DNA of 40,345 nucleotides from Candidatus Saccharicenans sp. Lineage in GTDB: Bacteria > Acidobacteriota > Aminicenantia > Aminicenantales > Saccharicenantaceae. The DNA lies in the NCBI GenBank assembly GCA_017992175.1, contig JAGOPD010000003.1, positions 71,811-112,155 on the forward strand, read 5' to 3'. Of the stretch, positions 8,882-16,253 are shown piece after piece. The notes beneath the pieces were generated by a model. That model saw nothing but the letters and a program-made list of their open reading frames with translations, made no database searches and was not told the DNA's origin. Numbering within the stretch: the first letter of the stretch is position 1; each line of letters opens with the position of its first letter. The position numbers were made by a program, and so were the translations under genes.

Positions 8882-10024
8882 TTACTCCTCGCCAAAGGTG
8901 TTCTTAAGAAGCTCTGATTTCAAAATAAAGGATCCACGGGAAACATAGCGGTCGCCAGCGGCCAGGCCCTTGACGACTGGCCTCCAGCCATTGACCGGAC
9001 TGCCTGCCTCTATTTGTTTAATAACAAAAACACCTTGAGTCTCAGGAACGAAGACCACTGTCTGGCCTGAAATGGTCTGAACCGCTTCTTCCGGCACGGC
9101 TAAAGCCTCAAGGCCGGGTAAAAGAATAGTAATGTCAGCAAACATACCCGGCCGGAGCTCCCCTTTTTCATTCTTGACCTCCAGTCTGGCTTTAACTGTT
9201 CTGGTTGAAGTTTCGATGACCGGGGCCAGAAAGGTAATTTGGCCCTGATAGGAACGTCCGGGAAAAGCACTGACCTCAACTACTGCTGGCTGGCCGGGTT
9301 GGATAAGCTCTATATCCTTTTCCTGAACCCTGGCTTCTACCCAGAGCCGGTCGAGGCTGGCCACTTCCATCAGGAGAGTTCCTTCTTCCACCCTGTCCCC
9401 CTTGAGAATTTCGCATTTTATTATCTGGCCGGAGAGCGGAGAAGTGACAGGCAGGAGATTGTCCTCATTCTGGCTCGAATTCAAAGCCTCAATTTGATCT
9501 TCGGTTAGTCCCAGCAATTTAAGCTTTTTCCGGGCTGAGCTGACCAGGGTTCTGGCTGCTGCCTGGACCTCTGAATTTTGCCCGATGAGTCTTTCATATC
9601 TTTCCTCTGCCAGTTTTAGCTCTGAAGCCGCTTCGATAAATTGAAGGCTGAAAAGCCTCAAGACGGTCTGTCCGCTTCTAACCGGATAGCCTTCATAGAC
9701 CAGCAGATCATCCACCCGGCCGGCTGTCCTGGCGGTTAGCCGGACATAAGACCGGGGATTGAACTGGATTTCACCCGGAACTCTGAGCTCCTGATTTATT
9801 TTGATCGGTTTTAGTTCAGATATTTCCAGGCCGGAGGTCTGGATGGCAGCCTCCGACAGCCGGACTCTGTCGCCTGACGGAAGCCGGGTGCTGTCAGCCT
9901 CAGACTCTGCCCTGTCCTGGGCCGGTCCAGAACAGGCAGGATAAATAATCAAGGCGCCCGCCAGGAGCAAAACAGCTGATATAATTTTTATTTTTTTACT
10001 TGCTATATTTTTAAAGCTCATCAT
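8882..10024 (-). CDS. CusB/CzcB-type RND efflux adaptor, probable lipoprotein
   Basis: A membrane-fusion protein of about 380 residues. After a basic N-terminus and a hydrophobic stretch comes a cysteine (LIIYPACSG) that could be lipidated, although Tyr at -3 makes the lipobox weak. Then follow a beta-barrel/lipoyl half (VRLTARTAGRVDDLLVYEGYPVRSGQ), a helical hairpin (about 125-185), the second lipoyl half (LPVTSPLSGQIIKCEILKGDRVEEGT), a beta-barrel (VQEKDIELIQPGQPAVVEV) and a membrane-proximal domain. AAGGTG lies just before tandem ATGs at 10024 and 10021, so I start there; an ATG at 10045 has no ribosome binding site. It bridges the pump to the outer-membrane factor encoded just upstream. 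There is no N-terminal CusF-like metal domain. Confidence 0.9.
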   Translation of the reverse strand: MMSFKNIASKKIKIISAVLLLAGALIIYPACSGPAQDRAESEADSTRLPSGDRVRLSEAAIQTSGLEISELKPIKINQELRVPGEIQFNPRSYVRLTARTAGRVDDLLVYEGYPVRSGQTVLRLFSLQFIEAASELKLAEERYERLIGQNSEVQAAARTLVSSARKKLKLLGLTEDQIEALNSSQNEDNLLPVTSPLSGQIIKCEILKGDRVEEGTLLMEVASLDRLWVEARVQEKDIELIQPGQPAVVEVSAFPGRSYQGQITFLAPVIETSTRTVKARLEVKNEKGELRPGMFADITILLPGLEALAVPEEAVQTISGQTVVFVPETQGVFVIKQIEAGSPVNGWRPVVKGLAAGDRYVSRGSFILKSELLKNTFGEE

Positions 10025-10065
10025 GGTCACCTTTAGTTTTTTCATTCTGAAAATAGATAGCGGTG

Positions 10066-11295
10066 TTATTCATAATCTTCTCCAGCCGAATAAAAGTCAG
10101 CCAGAGCGCAGAGATAAAAATAGAGAGCCCGCTGATATTCGAAATTCATCTCCCGGGTAGCCTGGAACAGATCGAGTAAATGGAGTGAATCCAGTTGCCC
10201 GAGACGGTAGGCGTTAAGAGCTTTTTCCAGCTCAGCCTTTGAATCTTCGAGCAGGCTTTCTTCAAAAATTTTGACCTGCTGACGGGTCTGATCAAGGCCA
10301 GCCAGGGCCAGCTTTTTCTGACTTTCAAAGAATCTTTCGGCTGCTTTCTGGCTGAGAGAAGCTTTCTGCTTTTCAGACTCGGCCAGCAGTTTTTCTCCTT
10401 TGAGGTTTTTTCTTGAAAAAAGGGGAAAATTGACGCCCAGGCTGAAGCCGGCAGCTCCCCAGCGGCGGCTGGGGGCAAAAACACTCAAGGAGAAGTCCGG
10501 CCATCTGTCCTTCAGGGCGAGTTTGCTCAAGAGTTCCGACCGGTCTTTTTTCACCCTGGCCAGTTTGAGAGCCGGGCTGGACAGCCTGGCCTTTTCCACT
10601 AAAACTTCAGGCTTGTCCGGTAGATCCTGAAAGGCCAGCGTCGAAGTTAAATGGATGACTGTTTCCTCTTCGAGTCCGACCAGGAGCTTTAAACGGGAGA
10701 GATCGGCCGCCAGCTCCTGCCTGGCTGCATACAGGTCGTTCTGGCTGCGGGCCATTTCCATTTTGAGGCGCAGGACTTCAGCGTAGGGCACTGCACCCAG
10801 CGAGTAGCGAGCCAGAGCATTTTCCTGGATATCGGCCAGAACCTCAAGACTCTGACCGAGGAAATAAACAGCTTGCTGGCCCAGGAGGCATTTTAAATAA
10901 GCTTTTTTGACCTGAGTGGCCAGCAAGATTTTTCCCCGTTCGAGCCGCAGGCTGGCTTCCTGTTCATAAGTCTCCCCGATGTTTGATTTAAGACTCAATT
11001 TGCCCGGAAAAGGCAGAGGCTGAGTTAAGCCGAGACTGTATTCAGGGTCATTCTGCTTGGCCCGCTCGGTAAAACCGAGACCCTCAACCGAGACACCCGC
11101 CTCAGCCGCTGGCCAGGCTGATTCAATCAGGGTTGAAGCCCTGGCACTTTGCCTCTGCTCCTTTAGCAATTTTAATCCTGGCTCATGGTCAAAGGCGACC
11201 GCCACCGCTTCCTCCAGGCTCAAATTCACCTCATTAATGGCGGCTGCCTGGGGCCAGGATAGGACTATAGATAAAAATATGATTAAAAAAGGCAT
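10066..11295 (-). CDS. TolC/CusC-family outer-membrane factor of the heavy-metal RND system
   Basis: About 409 residues. A signal peptide (MPFLIIFLSIVLSWPQAAA) precedes an outer-membrane-efflux repeat (NLSLEEAVAVAFDHEPGLKLLKEQ) and long Ala/Leu/Glu-rich helices; a second repeat begins near PEVLVEKARLSSPALKLARVKK. The ATG at 11295 is preceded by GGTGGAGG at a proper distance; an in-frame TTG at 11313 lies upstream of that ribosome binding site and is unlikely. It is somewhat short for a TolC protein, as is common for CzcC-like members. It lies second in the operon, between the small membrane protein and the adaptor. Confidence 0.88.
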   Translation of the reverse strand: MPFLIIFLSIVLSWPQAAAINEVNLSLEEAVAVAFDHEPGLKLLKEQRQSARASTLIESAWPAAEAGVSVEGLGFTERAKQNDPEYSLGLTQPLPFPGKLSLKSNIGETYEQEASLRLERGKILLATQVKKAYLKCLLGQQAVYFLGQSLEVLADIQENALARYSLGAVPYAEVLRLKMEMARSQNDLYAARQELAADLSRLKLLVGLEEETVIHLTSTLAFQDLPDKPEVLVEKARLSSPALKLARVKKDRSELLSKLALKDRWPDFSLSVFAPSRRWGAAGFSLGVNFPLFSRKNLKGEKLLAESEKQKASLSQKAAERFFESQKKLALAGLDQTRQQVKIFEESLLEDSKAELEKALNAYRLGQLDSLHLLDLFQATREMNFEYQRALYFYLCALADFYSAGEDYE

Positions 11296-11340
11296 AGCTA
11301 CCTCCACCGGCAAGTTATTGGGGGGACAAAGAAAAAAGGT

Positions 11341-11607
11341 TTAATCCGGTGGATGAAAAATGGCCGGAATGAAGTCGGCCGGCAGGAGAGCGCTCTGTTC
11401 TAAGTAAATCATCTGCCGCCCGCTGCCAGCTGGCTGAGTTAAATCGAGCCAGCTAAAAACGGGCTGGCCTACAGCCTGATGGATGGGGCTTAACAGATGA
11501 TGAAACTCTTCATGGCAGAAAAAGTCATGAACGACAATATGACTTAAAGAAAAAGCAGCCAGCAACATGAATAGAAGGAAAATCCAGGTCGTCCGGCTGG
11601 CTTGCAT
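11341..11607 (-). CDS. Small His/Cys-rich membrane-anchored protein, first gene of the heavy-metal efflux operon
   Basis: An 88-residue protein I do not recognise. The N-terminal hydrophobic segment TTWIFLLFMLLAAFSLSHIVV is a signal peptide or TM. Directly after it comes a cluster of potential metal ligands, HDFFCHEEFHHLLSPIH, with one Cys and five His in 17 residues plus a His just before. The rest is soluble and ends in FIPAIFHPPD. The frame is open to 11688, but the stretch upstream of the ATG at 11607 is occupied by a near-perfect promoter whose -10 ends 7 nt before this ATG, so 11607 is the likely start, on a leaderless mRNA. A metal-binding accessory or chaperone role is inferred from the ligands and the operon. 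Confidence 0.6.
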   Translation of the reverse strand: MQASRTTWIFLLFMLLAAFSLSHIVVHDFFCHEEFHHLLSPIHQAVGQPVFSWLDLTQPAGSGRQMIYLEQSALLPADFIPAIFHPPD

Positions 11608-11614
11608 AGAAAAG

Positions 11615-11643
11615 ATTTTAGACTTTAGTCTTAAATATGTCAA
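11615..11643 (-). promoter_or_regulatory. Promoter of the heavy-metal efflux operon with an operator-like dyad in its spacer
   Basis: On the minus strand the -35 is TTGACA (11643-11638), the spacer 17 bp and the -10 TAAAAT (11620-11615). The arms ATTTAAGACT and AGTCTAAAAT, separated by AA, form a dyad with 9 of 10 positions matching; it covers most of the spacer and overlaps the -10. The ATG at 11607 is 7 nt past the -10, so transcription should start at or next to the start codon. A repressor bound to the dyad would block RNA polymerase. A MerR-type activator is less likely because its promoters have 19-20 bp spacers. No regulator gene lies nearby. Confidence 0.75.
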
Positions 11644-11767
11644 AAATATTTTGCCTTCTAAAGATTCAGCTCCGGCTGGCCGGAACAAACTTTTTTATTG
11701 CAAATCAATTTTTATCGTGTTAGCATTTAAATAATAAATATCGCTGATCACATTAAGTGAGGGATCA

Positions 11768-12142
11768 ATGCAAAGAAGACTGATGCGTCCTAATCTTTCT
11801 GAAGTCAAGGAAAAAATGAACAGAGAAGCTAAGGAAGCGGCTGAAGCTAAAAAGAAAATACCGCCGCCGACCGATACTCATGCTGAAAATTATTATTTTC
11901 TAAAACAGATGAACAAAAAAACGCTGATGGCGGTAGCCCTGGCTGATGGGGAGCAGGTTGAAGGTTATATAGAATGGTATGACCGGAATTGTTTTAAGCT
12001 CAACCGCCGGGACGCCCCCAATCTCCTTATTTATAAACGTCAGGTAAAGTACCTTTATAAGCTGGAAGCTGAAGCGGAACCAGAATCTGAAAAAGGGCCA
12101 AAGAACAGGGCTGAAAGTACGGACGCCAGAAAAAATAAATGA
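11768..12142 (+). CDS. Hfq-like Sm-fold protein with N- and C-terminal extensions
   Basis: A 124-residue protein with a central domain (about residues 38-100) that follows the Hfq/Sm pattern: an N-terminal helix (AENYYFLKQMNKKTLMAVA), then VALADGEQVEGYIEWYDRNCFKL, matching the Sm1 phrase V.L.nG..l.G.i..fD.f.i.L, then LLIYKRQVKYLYK, matching Sm2 around the YKHAIS of Hfq. The second catalytic-looking His of YKH is Arg here, so the uridine-binding pocket may differ. The flanks are long, charged and probably disordered (Lys/Ala/Glu-rich at the N-terminus, acidic then basic at the C-terminus). GAGGG precedes the ATG. Its stop overlaps the pdxA start (ATGA). RNA binding is inferred from fold resemblance only. 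Confidence 0.6.
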   Translation: MQRRLMRPNLSEVKEKMNREAKEAAEAKKKIPPPTDTHAENYYFLKQMNKKTLMAVALADGEQVEGYIEWYDRNCFKLNRRDAPNLLIYKRQVKYLYKLEAEAEPESEKGPKNRAESTDARKNK

Positions 12143-13107
12143 CTTCATTTAAAATTGGCCTGACTCTGGGGGACCCCGGAGGCATCGGGCCGGAACTCCT
12201 TCTCAAACTCTTAGCGGAGCCGTCAAATCTTCCCCCGGCTGAGTTTATAATTTACGGACAGGCAGCTATTCTTGATTTCTGGGCCAGGAAATTAAATTTC
12301 CAGCCGGGCTGGCCAGATTGGAGAGAGGCTGGGCGGCTAGTATTTTTACAGGAGACAGGTCAAGCCCTGAAAACAATCACCATTGGCCAGCCTTCAGCTG
12401 AGAACGGTCTGGTTTCTTTCTCCTTTTTCGAGGCTGCGGTCAAAGCCGCCAGAGAAAGAGAAATTCAAGCCGTGGTAACCGCCCCGGTTTCCAAGACTGC
12501 CTGGAGCCAGGCCGGCCTGTCTTATAAAGGCCATACTGAGTACCTGGAAAAATTCTATCCGGAAGCCATCATGAGTTTCTGGTCAGACAGGTTGAGAGTG
12601 GCTCTTTTTACCCATCACCTGTCTCTCCGGGAAGCAATAGACAGGGTTAAGAAGGGCAACCTGATCAAATTTTTTAAAAATCTCAAGCAAGCTCTGGAGG
12701 CTGCCCGAACGGGGGTAAGAGAAATTCTGGTCTGTGGCCTTAACCCTCATGCCGGCGAAGAGGGCACTATCGGTCAGGAAGAACAGGAAGAAATAATTCC
12801 AGCCTTAGTGGAATTGAAGAAAACAGGGCTGGAGATCAATGGGCCATTTCCGGCTGATACTATTTATCTTCAGGCTATTGATCATCCAGAGAAGCTGGTG
12901 GTCAGCCTGTATCATGATCAGGGCTTGATAGCCTTTAAGCTCCTCTCTTTTGAGCGAGGGGTTAACCTGACTCTTGGCTTGCCCTTCATCCGTACCTCGC
13001 CAGACCATGGAACAGCCTTTGATTTAGCTGGTTGCGGACAGGCTTCGCCGGCCAGCCTGAAACAGGCTATCTGGCTGGCCTGGGACTTTGGTCAGAAAAG
13101 AAATTAG
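12139..13107 (+). CDS. pdxA: 4-hydroxythreonine-4-phosphate dehydrogenase PdxA
   Basis: This NAD-dependent enzyme of the DXP-dependent pyridoxal phosphate pathway oxidises and decarboxylates 4-phosphohydroxy-threonine. The 322 residues show the family phrases in order: LGDPGGIGPELLLK (residues 10-23), VVTAPVSKTAW, YKGHTEYLEK (the metal/substrate His), LNPHAGEEGTIG, GPFPADTIY, LYHDQGLIAFKLL (metal His-Asp) and RTSPDHGTAFDLAG near the C-terminus. The length is normal for the family. Translation is coupled to the Hfq-like gene through a 4-nt ATGA overlap, an unusual partner for pdxA, which elsewhere often sits with rsmA or surA. No other vitamin B6 gene is present in the window. Confidence 0.95.
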   Translation: MTSFKIGLTLGDPGGIGPELLLKLLAEPSNLPPAEFIIYGQAAILDFWARKLNFQPGWPDWREAGRLVFLQETGQALKTITIGQPSAENGLVSFSFFEAAVKAAREREIQAVVTAPVSKTAWSQAGLSYKGHTEYLEKFYPEAIMSFWSDRLRVALFTHHLSLREAIDRVKKGNLIKFFKNLKQALEAARTGVREILVCGLNPHAGEEGTIGQEEQEEIIPALVELKKTGLEINGPFPADTIYLQAIDHPEKLVVSLYHDQGLIAFKLLSFERGVNLTLGLPFIRTSPDHGTAFDLAGCGQASPASLKQAIWLAWDFGQKRN

Positions 13108-13138
13108 AATAGCAGCGGGCTTCTATCCATAGCCTTCT

Positions 13139-13591
13139 TTAATGGAATCTTTTTTTCATTTCAGCTCTGATTTCTCTTTCGACATCCCGTTTCTTAATAG
13201 TTTCGCGCTTTTCATAAGTTTTCTTGCCCCGGGCCAGGGCCAGTTCGATTTTGATCAGCCCTCGTTCGTTCAGATAAACTTTGGTCGGGACCAGAGTCAA
13301 GCCTTTTTCCTGCACCTTGCCAGCCAGTCTCTTTAGTTCTCTCTGGTGGAGCAGAAGCTTCCTGGGACGCAAAGGCTCATGGTTAAAGATGCTGGCTGCG
13401 TAATAAGGGCTGATATTACAGTCAAAAAGATAAAGCTCTCCCTGGTTGAAATCGGCATAGCTTTCCTTTAAACTGATCCGGCCTTCTCTAATGGATTTAA
13501 CTTCGCTCCCGGTCAGGGCCAGCCCGGCCTCGAGGGTTTCCAGTATTTCATAATCGTGATAAGCATTTTTGTTAGTGGCCATTATTTTCAT
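13139..13591 (-). CDS. smpB: SsrA-binding protein SmpB
   Basis: SmpB binds tmRNA and delivers it to stalled ribosomes for trans-translation. The roughly 150 residues carry the family core YHDYEILETLEAGLALTGSEVKSIREG (residues 11-37), NHEPLRPRKLLLHQREL, the GLTLVPTKVYLNERGLIKIELALARGKK segment, and a basic C-terminal tail (KRETIKKRDVEREIRAEMKKRFH) that enters the mRNA channel. I start at the ATG at 13591, which has GGGGA 5 nt upstream; the ATG at 13582 gives a more usual N-terminus (MATNKNAYHDY). Either start overlaps the 3' end of the CorC-type gene, so the two are translationally linked. The tmRNA gene itself is not in the window. Confidence 0.93.
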   Translation of the reverse strand: MKIMATNKNAYHDYEILETLEAGLALTGSEVKSIREGRISLKESYADFNQGELYLFDCNISPYYAASIFNHEPLRPRKLLLHQRELKRLAGKVQEKGLTLVPTKVYLNERGLIKIELALARGKKTYEKRETIKKRDVEREIRAEMKKRFH

Positions 13592-14855
13592 TGATTTCCC
13601 CATCGGCCGCGGAGCCAAACTTTTTTATCCGGACCAGCGAAATCCGCCTCTTATTCATTTTGATCACGGTAAATTCAAGATGATCAATTATAATTGAGGA
13701 ATTTTCGGCTGGCAGGTGTCCGTAATGATAGAGGAAAAAGCCAGCTAAGGTTGTATAATCCTTTTTCTCCGGTATGTCCAGCCCCAGCAGTTCATTTATC
13801 TCTTTAACTGAGACCAGACCCTGGATTAGATATTCATTATCGCCAATTTTATGGTACCAGCTTTCAGCCTTCTGGTCATATTCATCGCGAATGTCACCGA
13901 CAATTTCTTCCATGATATCTTCGAGAGAAACAATTCCTTCAAAACTGCCGAATTCATCGACTAGAAAAGCTAAATGAACAGCTCTGGCCTGCATCTGCAG
14001 TAAAACCTGTTCAATACTGGCTAATTCAGGCACAAACAGGGGCTTCCTCAGATAGGGCTGAAGCCCAAAAGGCTGATGGCTATTAAGGAAAGGCAGGATG
14101 TCCTTAGCATGAAACAGCCCAACGACATTATCAATCGTCTGATTATAAACTGGATAGCGGGAGAAACCGGATTCCTGGATGGTTTTTAAGACTTCTGCCA
14201 GAGAAGAATCCAGGGGCAGGGCCCGGACTTCAGTCCTGGGAATCATTATTTCTTTGACTGGTCTCAGGCTTAAATCCATTATGCCTGACAGCATTTTCTT
14301 TTTAAGCTTGGATAATCCGGCCGCTCCGGAGCCGATGACTATCTTTATTTCTTCTTCGCTTAACCGCCGGGAAAAGATTGATCCGCCCTTCCCTTCTTTT
14401 CCGAGCAGGAGCTGTGGCAAAAAAGAGAAAAGCCGGCTCAGCGGATAAAGCAGCACATAGAAAAATCTAATGGGATAAATGAAGAGGGAAGAAACCTTAA
14501 CCGGACGGTGAGCAGCAATGATTTTTGGATTAATTTCCGCCACCACCAGAATAAGAATAGTGGTGGTCAGGGTGGCCAGCAGGATCGCCTGGTTTTGATC
14601 AGGATAAAAGCTGGCAAAAATGGAGGTGGCTACGGCTGAAGCTGCCACATTAACCAGAGTATTACCGATGAGAATGGTCGAGAGGAGATCATTTAACTGC
14701 CCGAGAGCCTGCCGGACCTGCCGGGCCCTTTTTGAACCCTTTTTCTCTAAATATTCGAGTGTATAGGGATTAACGGAGATAAAAGCCGTTTCGGAGGAAG
14801 AAAAAAAAGCACTCAAGACCAGAAATAAGAAAAATATACCTATCCTGCTTATCAT
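13572..14855 (-). CDS. CorC/HlyC-type (DUF21 plus CBS pair) membrane protein
   Basis: A 427-residue protein with an N-terminal DUF21 (CNNM) membrane domain with about four hydrophobic segments (MISRIGIFFLFLVLSAFFSSSETAFISVNPY carries the SSSETA motif). It is followed by two CBS motifs (about 205-330; VKEIMIPRTEVRALP and LVDEFGSFEGIVSLEDIMEEIVGDIRDEYD) and a C-terminal CorC_HlyC domain (about 345-420; VSVKEINELLGLDIP...DYTTLAGFFLYHYGHLP). Family members are linked to magnesium efflux or cobalt/magnesium resistance; they are not haemolysins. CBS domains suggest nucleotide control. It lies 11 nt after carD and overlaps smpB. No clear Shine-Dalgarno is visible, so it may depend on coupling to carD. 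Confidence 0.9.
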   Translation of the reverse strand: MISRIGIFFLFLVLSAFFSSSETAFISVNPYTLEYLEKKGSKRARQVRQALGQLNDLLSTILIGNTLVNVAASAVATSIFASFYPDQNQAILLATLTTTILILVVAEINPKIIAAHRPVKVSSLFIYPIRFFYVLLYPLSRLFSFLPQLLLGKEGKGGSIFSRRLSEEEIKIVIGSGAAGLSKLKKKMLSGIMDLSLRPVKEIMIPRTEVRALPLDSSLAEVLKTIQESGFSRYPVYNQTIDNVVGLFHAKDILPFLNSHQPFGLQPYLRKPLFVPELASIEQVLLQMQARAVHLAFLVDEFGSFEGIVSLEDIMEEIVGDIRDEYDQKAESWYHKIGDNEYLIQGLVSVKEINELLGLDIPEKKDYTTLAGFFLYHYGHLPAENSSIIIDHLEFTVIKMNKRRISLVRIKKFGSAADGEINENNGH

Positions 14856-14866
14856 CGGGGGAAATC

Positions 14867-15385
14867 TTAAAATTCCCGGTTCTCTTTAAGTTCCTTCAGG
14901 TTGCTGGACAAAATATGATCAAGCCTCTGGCTGATTTTTTCCGGGCAACTAAGAGAAGAAGCGGCGAGCTCGCTGACAATAAGTTCGCGGGCTTTTTCCA
15001 GCATCTTCTTTTCCCGGAAAGACAGCGGTTTGGCCTGGCTCAAAAAATATAGTGTTTTGTAAACAATAGCAATATCTTGAAGCTGTCCTGATTTCATCAG
15101 ATCAAAGTTCTCTTTATACCGGTCTTTCCAGTCAGCACTGATATCAACCGAACAATCCTTAAAAAAATGGAAAAAACGGTTGACCTGTTTCTGGGAAATT
15201 GGTTTCCGCAAACCAATTTCAGCCGCGGAGCTGCTGGGAATGACGACCAGAGTATTGCTGCCGGCCAGGCGAATATGCAGAATCCGGGCTGTCTGGCCAT
15301 CGACGGTTTCCTGGGTGATTTCCTCGATGATCCCGATGCCCTGAGCAGGATAGATTATTTTGTCACCGACTTTAAGTGAATCCAT
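14867..15385 (-). CDS. carD: CarD-family transcriptional regulator
   Basis: A 172-residue protein. The N-terminal Tudor-like RNA-polymerase interaction domain (LKVGDKIIYPAQGIGIIEEITQETVDG, residues 4-30, then ARILHIRLAGSNTLVVIPSSSAAEIGLRKPIS) binds the beta subunit in known homologues. The helical C-terminal DNA-binding domain contains DWKDRYKENFDLMKSGQLQDIAIVYKTLYFL, the characteristic W.dRy.en..klksGd..diA.vvr.L phrase. CarD stabilises open complexes at rRNA and other promoters. The gene has a near-consensus promoter that places the transcription start at the ATG, so the mRNA is probably leaderless. It is transcribed away from rpmH across a 146-bp shared control region. Confidence 0.92.
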   Translation of the reverse strand: MDSLKVGDKIIYPAQGIGIIEEITQETVDGQTARILHIRLAGSNTLVVIPSSSAAEIGLRKPISQKQVNRFFHFFKDCSVDISADWKDRYKENFDLMKSGQLQDIAIVYKTLYFLSQAKPLSFREKKMLEKARELIVSELAASSLSCPEKISQRLDHILSSNLKELKENREF

Positions 15386-15392
15386 TGATTAA

Positions 15393-15421
15393 ATTATAGT
15401 TTACCTGCCTTTTTTAGTCAA
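15393..15421 (-). promoter_or_regulatory. carD promoter, predicted leaderless start
   Basis: On the minus strand the -35 is TTGACT (15421-15416), the spacer 17 bp and the -10 a perfect TATAAT (15398-15393). Only 7 nt (TTAATCA) separate the -10 from the carD ATG at 15385, and there is no Shine-Dalgarno sequence. Confidence 0.8.
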
Positions 15422-15426
15422 ACAGG

Positions 15427-15445
15427 CCAGAGGCCTTAACTCTGG
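15427..15445. promoter_or_regulatory. Inverted repeat between the divergent carD and rpmH promoters
   Basis: CCAGAG and CTCTGG are separated by 7 nt; with the next two bases on each side the arms match at 7 of 8. The repeat sits between the carD -35 (15416-15421) and the rpmH -35 (15465-15470), a good place for a shared operator. No regulator is known to me for this site. Confidence 0.35.
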
Positions 15446-15464
15446 TCAAATAAACTGAGGGCAC

Positions 15465-15494
15465 TTGACAGAACTGCTTGTCTTCGTTTAAGAT
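15465..15494 (+). promoter_or_regulatory. Promoter of the rpmH-rnpA operon
   Basis: TTGACA (15465-15470), an 18-bp spacer and TAAGAT (15489-15494) predict a start near 15501 and a leader of about 30 nt before rpmH. Confidence 0.65.
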
Positions 15495-15531
15495 ACAAGC
15501 TTAAATCTAATAGAAAAAGTGAGCCTGGAAC

Positions 15532-15666
15532 ATGAAGAGAACATTTCAGCCTAATAACCGCCGGAGAAAAAAAACCCACGGTTTTCTGGTCAGGATGAGC
15601 AGCCCGGGCGGCCAGAAAGTTATCAAAAACAGGCGGACCAAAGGCAGGAAAAGACTATCTGCTTGA
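15532..15666 (+). CDS. rpmH: Large ribosomal subunit protein bL34
   Basis: The 44 residues begin [20 protein letters not shown] and end with GRKRLSA, the universal bL34 pattern (KRTyQPn.rrRkrthGFr.RM.t..Gr.vl..RR.kGRkrLsa). It is an extremely basic protein of the 50S subunit and is often first in the operon with rnpA. The stop codon shares one base with the rnpA start (TGATG), so translation of the two is coupled. The ribosome binding site is weak (AGTGAG about 9 nt upstream). Confidence 0.96.
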   Translation: MKRTFQPNNRRRKKTHGFLVRMSSPGGQKVIKNRRTKGRKRLSA

Positions 15667-16010
15667 TGGATGAGCGTCTTAGGCCAGTTGAAAGAATAAG
15701 AAACAAGAAAGATTTTAACGCAATATACAGGAAGGGCCGCCGGTTTAAAGGCCAATTTTTTCATCTGGTGTTTCAACCGAACGGATTGAATTATTCCAGG
15801 GTGGGCGTGGTAGTTAGTAAAAAGGTTGGACAGGCCACGGTTAGAAACAGGGTAAAGAGAAGACTTAGAGAGCTCTTCAGGCGGAACAAGCAGTTGCTGC
15901 CCGGGCACTTCGATCTGGTCTTCATCGCCAGACCGGAAATTGTCCAGCTCGACTGGGACAGGCTGAAGGAAGAGTACCGGTCAATGATTAGCCGGCTGGT
16001 CTCTTATTAG
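15666..16010 (+). CDS. rnpA: Ribonuclease P protein component
   Basis: This is the basic protein subunit that helps the RNase P RNA cleave 5' leaders from pre-tRNAs. Its 114 residues contain the RNR signature [14 protein letters not shown] (about residues 60-73), the N-terminal [17 protein letters not shown] with the family's F.....G.r, and the closing [19 protein letters not shown]. The ATG at 15666 overlaps the rpmH stop; a TTG at 15663 would add one residue. The gene for the RNase P RNA is not in the window. Confidence 0.96.
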   Translation: MDERLRPVERIRNKKDFNAIYRKGRRFKGQFFHLVFQPNGLNYSRVGVVVSKKVGQATVRNRVKRRLRELFRRNKQLLPGHFDLVFIARPEIVQLDWDRLKEEYRSMISRLVSY

Positions 16011-16033
16011 ATTTTGAAAAAACGGAGCAGTTA

Positions 16034-16243
16034 GTGAGATATATTGCCCTCGGGCTAATTCGGCTTTATCAGTTTCTGGTTTCGCCTCTTCTTGGCCGCC
16101 ATTGCCGCTATTATCCTACCTGTTCAGAATATACCCATCAGGCCATCATGAAATATGGCCTGATTAAAGGCGGCTGGCTCGGGGGGAAAAGAATCCTCAG
16201 ATGCCATCCGTTCCACCAAGGGGGAGTCGATCCCGTGCCCTGA
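16034..16243 (+). CDS. yidD: Membrane protein insertion efficiency factor YidD
   Basis: A 69-residue amphipathic, membrane-associated protein that aids YidC-dependent insertion. The sequence [62 protein letters not shown] (quoted family anchors: [22 protein letters not shown]) is a full match to the YidD family, including the conserved cysteines. The start is a GTG at 16034 preceded by GGAG. It lies between rnpA and yidC, its standard position. Confidence 0.95.
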   Translation: MRYIALGLIRLYQFLVSPLLGRHCRYYPTCSEYTHQAIMKYGLIKGGWLGGKRILRCHPFHQGGVDPVP

Positions 16244-16253
16244 CGAGGAAAAC

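Noticed and set aside
11656-11688. Longer start for the His/Cys-rich protein at 11688
   Set aside because: The extra N-terminus would be encoded by the promoter region, has no ribosome binding site, and would put a polar segment before the signal sequence.
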